Positions 13,841 through 24,479 of a stretch of 64,000 nucleotides of DNA are shown here, piece after piece. The translations under genes and the position numbers were made by a program. Location: the NCBI GenBank assembly GCA_905182985.1, contig CAJJDN010000044.1:304765-368764 (forward strand), given 5' to 3'. How positions within the stretch are numbered: position 1 is the first letter of the stretch; each line of letters starts with the position of its first letter. The notes beneath the pieces are model-generated. The model worked only from the letters and a program-made list of their open reading frames with translations. It ran no database searches and was not told the DNA's origin. Source of the DNA: Paramecium sonneborni. Its lineage: Eukaryota; Ciliophora; Oligohymenophorea; Peniculida; Parameciidae.

Positions 13841-14725
13841 TCAAGAGTCCATACTCAATTCTAAATTCTTGAGATTTAAATCTTTTTGAACATTTAAATT
13901 TGTTCGTAATTCAAGCAATCCAAAAGGACATGGAGACAGCATATAAGAATTGCTTTATTCATCTATCTCTGATTGATATTGATTAGATACAATATCATCA
14001 TTAAAAAATTATTTAAATACAAGATTAATTAAGTGCTGAAAATGATGTTCTATATTAAAATTTAATTAATACGTGCCATTGGATTTAACCCTTACAAAAT
14101 AGTTTGGATACCTCTAATAAATTGATCAAAATTATCTTCACCCTATAATCTCATAAAACGGATTGACTTTTTATAAATATTTAAGTATTTACTTATAAGA
14201 ATTCTTTGATTTTGCTTCTAAGTAATAATTACTAATCTATTGAGTTTAATAGAGTTTACTTGATTCTATTTTAATCCATTTACAGAGTAAGCAATTAACT
14301 TTATAATTCATTTTAAACAAACTAAAATATTCCTAAAGACTTTTGAACATCTTTTATCAATAATTTCTTTTTTTGAATGTTGTTTTCTTCATATTTGTCT
14401 TTAGTAAAATATTAATGATAATATGTCAGATAACTATTTTCATCTTTGCTACTTGTAAAACCATAAAAATTTAATTATCTAATTTATTAAATTTTAAATA
14501 ACCTTAGAAAACTTGAATATTTAGCGTGCTTGAAATATTTCGGTAATACAATTTATTATAAAAGTAATTTATCAATAATGATAATATTTTTTCCTTAATC
14601 ATCCCATTTAATAATATCTTTAAACTCATTTTACTTATTATGATTAAGCAATTTATTACTTGTAAGATTTTATGAGTTACTTCTATGAATTTAATTCCAT
14701 TAAATCTCTTTTATTTTTTAATCAT
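13841..14725 (-). CDS. HSF-type DNA-binding protein (copy 1)
   Basis: Heat-shock-factor-like transcription factor of roughly 260 residues. The winged-helix domain reads KFIEVTHKILQ, FKDIIKWDDQGKNIIIID, then VLPKYFKHAKYSSFLRQLN and FYGF, the signature of HSF helices 2-3. Introns of 26 and 24 nt interrupt the domain; the second sits inside the recognition helix (LR|QLNFYGF). A helical, Q/L-rich region follows that could trimerise, and the protein ends ELSMDS. Splicing of the middle part is not completely resolved. A second HSF-type gene lies at 18962, and the two differ considerably outside the domain. Confidence 0.8.
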
Positions 14726-15006
14726 TTTCTCTTGATAATTAAATCAAGAAAATAATTAATTATATTGATATTAAAATATACTTGCAAGAATGTTTCATAA
14801 AAATCTAACATGATAAAATTATGAAAATTATAAAATTTATTATTTCTTTAAGCTCATCTTATTTAATTATACTTGCTTTTGAAAAAGCTTAAACAATTAT
14901 TAAAGAATGAAAATAAATAATTGCAAAAATGGAAACATATAGGTCAAAGCTGTTTATACTTCTTAATTTAAATATATATATATATGCTGCTCATAATATT
15001 TCTTTC

Positions 15007-15827
15007 AAAGACACTGCTTTGCTAACTTGTCGTTGAATGATTATTCAGAGCTATTTACAAGACTATAAATAAAATAAAATTATAACGAGTTGCCCAACTT
15101 GTTGTAAGCGCTGACACCATCATTTAACTTAATCTTTTTAATAGATTGTGGTTCTTATTATTGAGTTGTGTCACAATGTTCAGTGCTTTCATCTTAGATG
15201 AGCTAGTAATAACCACAACTATTAGAATTGGAAGGAAGATTCAGTGTATTATGAGGTATACTTTGAGTCTTCTAAAACTCATCAACCATATTGGATATGA
15301 GGCTGATAATTTTGTTCTTCCCAAACTTCAATTTGTGGTTTCCTGATTCAGTATGCTAAATACTGTAATTACTTACTTGAAGATAATCTTCAATGTATTC
15401 TTTGCAAACATTACAGAATATATTGGTTCCCCTTGGTTTTGGTACAAACTATAAGCTAAATTTAATGATATACTAGATTCCTATTCTTTTCTTGAACTTC
15501 TGCAAGTTTCTTTTCATATTAATTTCTATAATGGCTACTATGTGATAAATGGATTGCCTAGATAATGTAAATTTTAAATACTTGATCAATTTAAAGAATG
15601 AAGCCATGTTAGGTAGGATCTTCATCATTATTAAATATTGGAACGGTATTTAACATGCATCCTAAAGTTCTGAATTTTTAATTTTAAAATTACTCACTAA
15701 ATTAAGGATTATAATCAATTGCTATTTTAAGATCAAGTCCATTTTAAGTCATCGGTTTTATCATAAATACATTTGTTAGATCCAACATTGAGTTTAATTA
15801 CCTTTGGTAAGTTGATTTTGATTGCAT
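15007..15827 (-). CDS. DBF4-type zinc-finger protein
   Basis: Begins MQSKSTYQRQLNSML. The informative part is FCNVCKEYIEDYLQ, then HTESGNHKLKF, a CxxC...HxxxxxH finger with spacing like the DBF4 family, in which it helps bind and activate Cdc7 kinase at replication origins. Reading it requires introns of 25 nt (GTATATCA to CTTATAG) and 21 nt (GTAAGTAA to ATTTAG). The C-terminal third is S/N/Q-rich and ends DKLAKQCL. The other Dbf4 motifs were not clearly seen, so another protein with the same finger is possible. The N-terminal splicing may be incomplete. Confidence 0.55.
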
Positions 15828-15958
15828 TTTTATAATATATTATATTTTAATTAATGCTATTAAAAAATGCAAAAATAGTATTTTTTATGATTTTAGGAAT
15901 AAATGATTACACATTATCAAGTCTAAAAGATTTGATTCATTTTTTATAATATTTATTT

Positions 15959-16593
15959 ATGAACAATTTCCATCATTATAGAGCAACAAGAATTGTCCAT
16001 TAATCTATAAAATAAAGATCTGCATAAAAGGTCAATCAATTTAGAGCTTCTTTAAAAAGTATGACTAATTTCTTACACTCTAGGTAACGAGCCTGTGGAT
16101 TCGGTTATTTTCAATCATCCGTAACAAAAAGGTATCAGGATTAAAACAGAGCCACAAAATTATTAAGCTTTCAAAGCCACTTCTTAAAATAAGAAATTTA
16201 ATTAGTTGCTAAATCATGTAGATGAAAAGGGCTTAAAATTGTCCATTCAGATGGAATAAGTAAGATATAAAAAATAACCTAAATTTCCACCATTAAAAGG
16301 ATTTCTCTAACACAGGTATCAAATTTAATCTTAATTAAAGTCAAATCCTTGAATAACCTCTTGATACTCCTACTTTTAGAAATAAAAATCAATTATTAAG
16401 CAAAACATTAGAGATTGATAATCCATCAACAATAATGGATTTTTAGCTTAATACTATTTGTTTTCCAACTTTTAATGAATCTAAGGAATAAAGTCCAAAT
16501 AAAGAAAAGAAAAATGGGACTTTTCCTAAATGTATCTTCTTTTGTGATGTAAAAAAAGCTCGGAATTTTTTCTAGATTTCAAGCTAAAAATGA
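15959..16593 (+). CDS. Hypothetical protein
   Basis: About 194 residues with two 25 nt introns (GTATGACT to CACTCTAG and GTATCAAA to ATTAAAG), exactly in frame. Starts MNNFHHYRATRIVHQSIK. It is basic and Q/N-rich, with KFPPLKGFLQHR in the middle and a C-terminal stretch GTFPKCIFFCDVKKARNFF. No family recognised. It ends 29 bp before the stop of the convergent gene at 16623. Confidence 0.6.
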
Positions 16594-16622
16594 ACTAATG
16601 AAGTCATATATATTTGTATAAA

Positions 16623-16979
16623 TCATTTTAAAATTTAACTATCTGAGTCCATTGGGTTATTTAATTATGATAAGTTTTCAGGCAATTAGGATTCTTCTTA
16701 TCTGATAAAACTCTCGTCAACGGATTTGCTCTCTCTCTTTTGATTATTGATGATCTCTTTACTATCCTATTAGTTGAATGGATTTTAGTGATAAACATTT
16801 GCCCAAGAGTGCTCCATCCCTTAATTATATTATGAAGCACCAAATTAACTCGTCCCTAATTTTTATAATTATTTATTTTCATCTCTAAATATATAAAAAT
16901 TGTCAATATACTTTCCAAAATTTGGTGCTTAAGAGTTGCATTCACTATTATCCATAGGATTGTTGATTACTGAACTCAT
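16623..16979 (-). CDS. Small hydrophilic hypothetical protein
   Basis: An intronless frame of 118 residues beginning MSSVINNPMDNSECNSQ and ending NPMDSDSQILK. It is rich in N, Q, S and E with no hydrophobic segment and looks largely disordered. Upstream the frame stays open, but there is no convincing start there. No function assigned. Confidence 0.55.
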
Positions 16980-17495
16980 ACTCTTTACAGATTATCTATC
17001 TTTTTATATTGCATTATTTTTCTAAAGTGAGGCTGCATCTTAAGAATAAATTTAATAATATTATACAAGAACTTTAATTTTAACTATTTTTATCAATTGT
17101 TTCTTAATTTGTTAGAGTCCCTTTGAACCATTAATATTCCAATAAAATCACAAATGAAAATGCACCAAAATTTATTGGAGCAAAACACTAATAAAATTTA
17201 AGTGTAAAATGTAAACAAGGGCATTCTTATTCTTTTATTTCTAAATTTTTTATTATTGTAAAAATGAACAATGTGATATGAATCAAAAAGAAAACAATTA
17301 GAAGAATACTAAATATGTATTATCAATCAATTTACTTTGAAAATGTTCTTAATTCTTTTTGAGATTTTTTTTGATTCAAAATCAAAAGATTGAAAAGTGT
17401 GTTAAAAATTAATTGGAAAGTATGATTAATTAAATGAGAGAGAAGTAAAAGTGAGAATTATTATTTGCATTGCAAAGGATCTTCATCTAATAGAA
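16980..17495. other. Intergenic, no gene seen
   Basis: AT-rich DNA between two minus-strand genes. Only short frames broken by TGA were found, and no RNA structure was recognised. Confidence 0.5.
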
Positions 17496-17885
17496 TCAAA
17501 AATACAAAAATAAATGATGTAAAACAATTAACTTATCTATTTGAAATATCATGTGGAAATAATTTAATGGTAAGAATCTCTATTTCCTAATAATTTATTA
17601 AAAACTTAATACTTTTTATAGTAATATCAATATGTAAGTTTTGACATATACAGATAGCTATTTATTTGTATTATTAAGTTCTATAAAGAATTTTAATGAA
17701 TACACTAACAAAGTCAAAAACAAAAATAAATTCATAGTGTATATAAGAAAGTATTCTAATCTAGGGAAATCTCTTTTAAAGCAAAGTAAAAATATAGCAG
17801 CAATAAAATTAAAAGTAAGCATAATGATTGTTAAATAGAGAGTAATTTGTAAAAAAAAATAGTCTTCTTTAATTAAATTATTCAT
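17496..17885 (-). CDS. Possible small membrane protein
   Basis: Starts MNNLIKEDYFFLQITLYLTI with two clear hydrophobic segments (about residues 9-34 and 45-66) separated by a basic loop CFKRDFPRLEY. With the ciliate code the frame continues past TAG codons to a TGA and would give 129 residues. A short intron in the second half cannot be excluded. No family recognised. Confidence 0.42.
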
Positions 17886-17991
17886 GAGTAATATGATTAA
17901 TCCTTATTTGGCGTGTTGGAAAAATATATTAATGAGTTTACTTTATTGTTATTTTTCTTCTTCATTTAAATTAATCATTTATTAAAATATA

Positions 17992-18838
17992 ATGAAAGTT
18001 GGTGATATTCAAAGTGAAGTCTGCAATAGAAGAAACTAGGTTCATCATCTAGTTGAAATGGAAGAGATTAATTAAAAGAATAATGAACAGCCAAATGAAC
18101 AAATAAATGAACAAATAAATGAACAAACAAATGAACAAACAAATGAACAAATAAATGAAAAAATAAATGAACTTTTTATTACTGAAGACTTATTAAAGAA
18201 ATCAATAAAATAGCCTTAGTAAGAACCTGTAGGTTGTTTAGCAAGAATATTTAAATGTTTCAGATTTAAGAAATAATAAAAACAAGTAGAATACTAACCG
18301 ACTGAATTAAAAGATCATTATAATTTGTATGATGAAAATTGGTTTGATATTTAGAGGAATATTATCCAATAATAATAAGAAACATCGACTCCTGTTGGAA
18401 GAAAAGAAATAATTCATATAGTTTCTCAAGATGATACAATAGAAGGATTAGAATTATAATATGGAGTGTCTGCATGTAATATAAGAACTTTTAATAATTT
18501 ATAAACAAATGATATATTTTACTTAAAAAAATTGATTATTCCAAATCCCATTAATAATTATTAAAAATAAGAGATGTAAGTATTTACTTTTTAAATAGTG
18601 ATATTGAAAAGTATATATAAGATCTAAAAATTGTACTTTTTTTAGATCAAATTTGTTAGCCAGAAGATAAAAATCGAAAAGTTGCCCTGTATTCTCTATT
18701 CTTAATTTTTTTAGCTTTTATTTAGACATGAATAATTGGAATTATTAAAAAGCTGCATAAGAATATTTGGATGATTACAAATTTGAATTAGAATAAAAGA
18801 AAAACTAAATTACTTCTTCTCTTAAAGTTTAAGAATGA
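17992..18838 (+). CDS. LysM-domain protein with NEQ repeats
   Basis: Predicted 265 residues with introns of 23 and 26 nt, in frame. After MKVGDIQSEVCNRR comes a run of tetrapeptides (NEQP, NEQI, NEQT, NEKI) encoded by a 12 bp tandem repeat, then a cysteine-containing basic segment (VGCLARIFKCFRFKKQQK) that could be membrane-associated. A LysM domain follows (IIHIVSQDDTIEGLELQYGV, then RTFNNLQTNDIFYLKKLIIP). The C-terminus has a UBA-like helical motif (RKVALFYLDMNNWNYQKAA, then QEYLDDYKFE). There is no signal peptide, so it resembles intracellular LysM proteins of eukaryotes (LYSMD type) and not secreted chitin-binding proteins. Confidence 0.78.
18084..18171 (+). repeat. 12 bp coding tandem repeat
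   Basis: About seven near-identical copies of an AATGAACAAATA-type unit in frame within the LysM gene, each encoding NEQI, NEQT or a close variant. Copies differ by single bases. Being a multiple of three, copy number can vary without breaking the gene. Confidence 0.9.
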
Positions 18839-18961
18839 TTTAAGTTCAAAAACAATCATAATTATTAATTTAAATTTATTAATTCTTTTTATGGTTCCAC
18901 ATAAATGAGATGAATATTCTTATGTAAAAAAAAAATTATAAATTATTTAATTATTTATTTA

Positions 18962-19885
18962 ATGTAAGAAAAAAAAATTAAGAAAAACAGAATTATTCAT
19001 TCTTCATTTTTAAAATTACTTTATAAAATTCTAGAGGTAAACTAAATTAATAAGATAGAATCAAGAATATGAAAACATAATCAGATGGAATGATTTGGGA
19101 GATAAATTTATCATTTTAGATAAACCTATTTTTATATCAAAAATACTACCAAAATACTTTAGACATTAAAAGTTTTCTAGTTTTGTAAGGTAAAAATATA
19201 AATAATTTAAGGTAATTAAACTTATATGGATTCTAAAGAATTTGTGGTGAAGGAAATAACTCTTGTTACTTTAATACTTAGTTCACTAGATAGAATCCAA
19301 ACTTATAAATGAAAAAAAAACAAAGACAATTATATTCACATTAAGGATTTGAAACTTCTGTTTTAAAGAACTAAATGAATTAAATTAAAATGACACAATA
19401 ACTAATAAAATAATAAATAGAAGGATGCTTGTAATCCGTAGATAAATTGTCTAGTATTACTCAATATTTATTGAATGTATAAATCATTTATATTTAACAT
19501 AGTTGCTCTTTGAAACCAAAATTTAAACATCTAATTAAGCTAAATCTGTACTTAATGCAGCCTTAGAAATAGTTTATGGCATGCTACCTCAATTTTGTAA
19601 ATAATTTGTAATAATTTAAAAGGTTTAACATTTTAGGAATTATTAGAAATTACTTTTCCTTCAAGTGAAGTCTTATCACTTGAAAATGCAATGTCATATC
19701 TCCATAAAAACCCTATATCCCCACAAAGTCATATATCATTACTCTAAATATTTAATTATTTATCTTCCTACTACCCAGCAACTTAATTTTCAAAACATAA
19801 TGAAGCTTATTCAAATATAGAGTAATCCTGTCGTAATTTAGAAGATTTTGCATGTTAAAGTAAGCAATTAAGAATTAAAGATTGA
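18962..19885 (+). CDS. HSF-type DNA-binding protein (copy 2)
   Basis: Heat-shock-factor-like protein of 274 residues after removing introns of 22, 22, 26 and 29 nt, exactly in frame. The winged-helix domain starts near the N-terminus (SSFLKLLYKILE, then IIRWNDLGDKFIILD), and the recognition region ILPKYFRHQKFSSFVRQLN with LYGFQRI is classic HSF. The second intron splits the recognition helix at the same place (VR|QLNLYGF) as in the gene at 13841, which supports common ancestry. The C-terminal part is helical, then S/Q/N-rich and ends SKQLRIKD. It probably binds heat-shock-type promoter elements. Confidence 0.85.
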
Positions 19886-21052
19886 ATAAATTTTAGCAAG
19901 AATAATATTATTATATCTCCAGTCCACATTGTTTCAAAATTTTAACTTCTCCTATTTTATACTTTTAATATCATCTATTTTACTTTTATAGAGCATTATA
20001 AAAGTAAAAATTTATTACAACCAAATTATTATATTAATTATTCTATACCTTTTTTATTTCTTAAATTTTCATATTTGATACCTTAATTAAAATTTCTTTT
20101 TCTATTGTATTTTTTTAAGGATTTAAAGAATTCTAATTTCTTCTAAAATTATTATCACCTGATATAAATGAATATAAATATAAATAAAATAGATCAACAA
20201 ATAATTTGAATATAATCAAATAACTAGATGAGATTTGAAAGGACTTAAAATTAAAATTCTAGATTGATAGCTATTCAAAATTTAAAAAGAAGGATGAAAA
20301 TAAATTAAAATTTTTATTAATAGTATTAGGAATTTTTTAAAAGGCATGAAAGTAATTATAAAGCTTTTACAAAGAAAACGCTATTCATTTATTATTCAAA
20401 AAATTATTCCCAGTATAAATTCAAGAAATTCCATAGATCATTTATATTAATAAATGAGAAAAAGAATAAAGTTATAAATTTTATTTTTTCCACACCTTTT
20501 GAAAAAAATGATTAAAAAATTATTTATCTCTTTCTCAAAATTCATAAGAATTAAAATTTTTCCAAAAGATTTTGTACTTAATTCTTTTTTTGTTCATTAT
20601 TATATTAAAAATTTAAATATTTATTAAAAAATAAATTAGCGTTCAATATAAGATTTATTTTTATTTTTTTCTCATCAATTATAACATTAAAGTATAAACA
20701 ATTGTTAAAACCGATTAATTTTTTAGTTATAAATTTATTTATGTATTTAAAAGTATAAGCGAATAAATATGAATCTAAATGAGTCGCTTTTTATATCACC
20801 TCAAATACCAAATGTTAATAAAATGATTTAATTATATGAATGAATTAATTGATTAAATTCAAAAAATTTTTGAAGAAAAGCATTTTGAGTTCATTAAAAT
20901 AAAAATTTTATAATTAAATTAAAATAAATAAACCTTTTGTAATTTCTAATAGACATGAAATAATGACATTTATAATTATAATTAATATATATTTATTCTC
21001 GGTCAAAACTTATGTAGTGATTATTTTTTAAACAAAAAGATTATTAATTAAA
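19886..21052. other. Long intergenic stretch, no clear gene
   Basis: About 1.2 kb of extremely AT-rich DNA with frequent TGA in all frames. One short frame at about 20770-20840 (MNLNESLFISPQIPNVNK) has coding-like composition but stops after about 24 codons. It could be a remnant or the first exon of an unrecognised gene. This is unusually empty compared with the rest of the window. Confidence 0.4.
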
Positions 21053-22445
21053 ATGATTGTTTCTCCTAAAGACTTAAGCAATCATAATTCTTCACAAAAA
21101 CTAAAAAAATGGATTATTCTTTTCAGCTTCTGCTTGAACTCGTAAAATTTTATAAGATGATAGGATATCAAGTGTATTTTTATTTAATGCGTTTTCTCCT
21201 ATTTGGTCACAAGTAGCAATATACTATAAAACAACAGATTATAATCTAAACTGGTTTTCTAATTGTTATTTTGTCTTACCAATCATTTTAACATTGTTTT
21301 TAAATCCAATAATATTAAAATACTATGGATGGACCTAAATAAGTAGTTGTTTAGCAACATCTATTGGATTATGGATAATATATACTGCAGAGAGAAATTA
21401 CTATATAGGATTATTAGGATTTATTTTTATAGGACTTGGTCAATCATTTTATTTTCATGTTCCATTACGTAAATGTTAATGAAACTTAAAACTAGACTTA
21501 TCAAAGTTATGGTTTGAACCTGATGAGAGAATAGTTTCAACATTTATTGGATAATACTCTAGTAATATTGGTCTACTTTTGGGCTATGTTGTTTCATCAA
21601 TTTATTTTTATGATGAGGTAAAGATAATTTAAATGTTTAGGTTGATTAGAATTAATTTAATTAGAAATTCTCAAATATTATATATTTTAATGCTATTCTT
21701 GCTACCATATCTGTTCCTCTTAGTATTATTACTCTCTCAAAACCTAGAGAACTTTAAAATAGAATGCTAATTAGAGAAAACCTTTGGAAATCAATTAAAA
21801 TAATATGTTCAAATAAAGAAAGTATATTTGACATTTTATCTGTTTCAGCTTGTAATTTATTTATGTATTTTAAGTTATTGGTTATGGTTGGTGTTATCCT
21901 ACTCTTTTTAGTGTTTAGCAAATAATGATAGGATAAACTACTTTAGATATAATTATAAATAGCATAAATTTTCAAATTGGTTAAATTTTAGCTGCATTTA
22001 TAAGTACATCACGATTATAAAAACAAGCAAGTCAAGGTTTATAATTAAGTTATGATAAATTGATAAAATAGATTCTAAGTGCAGGATTTCTGTTTTTGGT
22101 TATAGAAATTCTAATTTATGAAAATCTACCTTACTTTTTATTAGTAGGGTCAAATTTAATTATTGGAGCAGGACTAGGTGGTTTGTATTCTGTTCTATTA
22201 GAATCTTTAATGGAGAAACATTATCCTGCTTAAGAATTGGCAATCTCTTCATTACTAGAAATTGCTGCTTGCGTATTTATTTATGTATATTAGAGGCATT
22301 TGCTTTATTCATCACAATGATATTAGTAATACCAGAATTTTTGTAATTTGGTTTTCAAATATATTCTTTTATTATGATACTACCGTTTTGCTATATTTAT
22401 GTCTTTTATAATACAAATTTCAAGAGGTTCGAATATGAAGGATGA
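21053..22445 (+). CDS. MFS transporter, SLC49-like
   Basis: Multi-pass membrane transporter starting MIVSPKDLSNHNSSQKLKKW. About twelve hydrophobic helices can be traced. The first half, with FSPIWSQVAIYYKTTDYNLN, the LKYYGW loop, a glycine-rich helix (GLLGFIFIGLGQSF) and a W-F-x-P-DER loop (LWFEPDERIVSTFIGQYSS), resembles SLC49 family proteins, the heme/choline exporter type. Introns of 22 and 27 nt lie in the first half, and at least one more lies near 21620. It ends FKRFEYEG. Substrate cannot be inferred; another MFS family is possible. Confidence 0.7.
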
Positions 22446-22558
22446 ATTAAAATTATTTTGATATTTTTGTATAAAATTAACTGTAAATATATGTTAAAAA
22501 AATAAGATTTTATTTAAAATCATTAGAAAATAATATATTTGCCTTATTTAATTATATA

Positions 22559-23125
22559 TCATTTTTTTCTTTCTTGTGTTTAGATTAAATTTATGATTTG
22601 ATCAAGCTTTTAAAATAAAGCCAACTAAAATTTATTTTGAGAAGAAAAAAAAATGTCAAATTTTTATTGAACTGTTTGGAAAAGATTTGCTTCAGAGTTA
22701 ATATTTTACTAACATTGATTTGATTCTAATAATGTAGAGGGCATTTAAAATAGTGATTAAATTTATGTAGATTAATTTGAATTAACAACTGGTGCTTTTA
22801 AGTATTATTAATCAGAATAAGAATTATATGTAAGGATTGGCGCTTAGATTAGAGATTATTAATCTTATTAATTAGATAATTATTTTTTAGTGGGTTTAGT
22901 ATCTTGCTTTATATTTTAATATTAGGTTTACTATTATTCTAAATTATTTTATTAATTGAATGAATTTTATTATCTTACAAAGTTTTACTATTATAAAGAT
23001 TTATTTTAAGCACAATGAATATTTAGCTAAATTTAACTTTTATTCAAACTATTTTCTTAACTTGGAAGTAGACTTTGAAAATGTGATAAAGATTAATTTT
23101 GTTCATTTTATAATTTTTATTATTA

Positions 23126-23166
<41 letters not shown>

Positions 23167-24262
23167 TTTAGACTACAAGATTTTTTTGTGGGTTTTTATT
23201 ATTTTTTTCTATTTAAGACACTTAACTTAAATTAGACTCTTTTGCTTCACAATTATTTGTAATTAAACCTTCCTCTATAAAATAAGCTACATTTTTTTCT
23301 TAATCTCTTACCATTAATTTTTGTTCCTCTATTAAGTTTTTTTTTTAGTCATTTTTAGATTTGTTTTAAATATTCAATTTATTTAGTTATTATTCATTTT
23401 CTTAATGAATATATTAATAATTCTATTGATCAAGAATATTCTAAACTTTTTTCAATTCATTTTGTTTTTGATTTTATTCAAACAATGTATTCTTATTTTT
23501 TTTTACAAGAGTAAAATATTTGAGAATTTCTTTATCAAAATTTTGTTGTTCCTATGATAAGATTTCTGAAGGTTTTTAAATTGTATTTTAATTAGTTTAT
23601 TTTAATTTAAAGTTTTTTGAAAGTAGAGTTTAATTATTTAATTCTTATTAATCTTATTCTAGCGTAGATTATTTTTCTTATTTAATATCAATTTAAAATG
23701 GTTGTTAATTTATCAAACTTTAACCATTTTGATTTTTATTAAAATAATTTTCTAATGTTTGATTACCTATTATTTTATTAGTCTAAAGTTAGCTTTGTTG
23801 ATTGACTATTGATACAGAACTGTATTAATTAGGAATTTTTTCTGAAATTTATTTATTTAGTAATTATTTTTAAACAACCAATTGATTTTTTTAAGTTGTT
23901 TTAAACTCTTTTTAAAAGGCTATATTTTAATTTATACTGTCCTAAATCTATGAATCATTAACTTATTTTTATTACTATTCTTATTAGTTTTAAATTTAAT
24001 TAATATTGTTTTATTTGGTTTCAATTATAACTTTAACACTCTTAATACCTTTAGGTTTTCTATTTCTCAAAATTAGGCATTCTTTTGGATTAATATCTAT
24101 TTAAAAATCAAATCCATATGATTCTTAAATCCACTATTAAATTTAAGTAGTTGAAATATTTTTTACATAGCTTAGATATCTGATATCCATTTCAGTAGGA
24201 TTTTCTCCTAGATCTTTGAGTATTCGTTATTTTATTTCATTACTTTAGGCTTTTGATTCCAT
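22559..24262 (-). CDS. Glutamine-rich protein with long poly-Q tracts
   Basis: One uninterrupted frame of 568 codons (567 residues). The N-terminal ~75 residues look folded (MESKAQSNEIKQRILKDLG, then MDIRYLSYVKNISTTQIQQW). The remainder is dominated by Q, N, K and S. A run of 12 glutamines followed by K and QQQ is encoded almost entirely by TAA codons, so on the plus strand it looks like an ATT microsatellite. The tail ends IINLIQTQERKK. The composition is prion-like and typical of regulatory or RNP-associated proteins. The ordered N-terminus resembles a helical DNA- or protein-binding domain, but I cannot name it. Confidence 0.75.
23117..23168 (-). repeat. TAA trinucleotide tract encoding poly-Q
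   Basis: A nearly pure ATT run on the plus strand, read as TAA glutamine codons in the minus-strand gene. It would be a dense set of stops in the standard code. Confidence 0.9.
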
Positions 24263-24479
24263 TTATTTATATAAATATATCATTTTTGTGAAATCCTTTT
24301 AACATTTTGCCAGGTTATAATTAATCAGAGAGACAAATTTGAATTAAATTAAATAAATATAATTGAAAATTGAGTTGAAGATAATTCTTTAATAAAATAA
24401 CTTTGATACAAAGATTAATAAGTATTAATAATGTTATCAAAGAATAAAATATTTATAGTTCACCTCTAAGAATTAAATA

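Noticed and set aside
18600..18650. Possible 35 nt intron in the LysM gene
   Set aside because: Removing it puts the downstream UBA-like motif out of frame; reading through keeps it.
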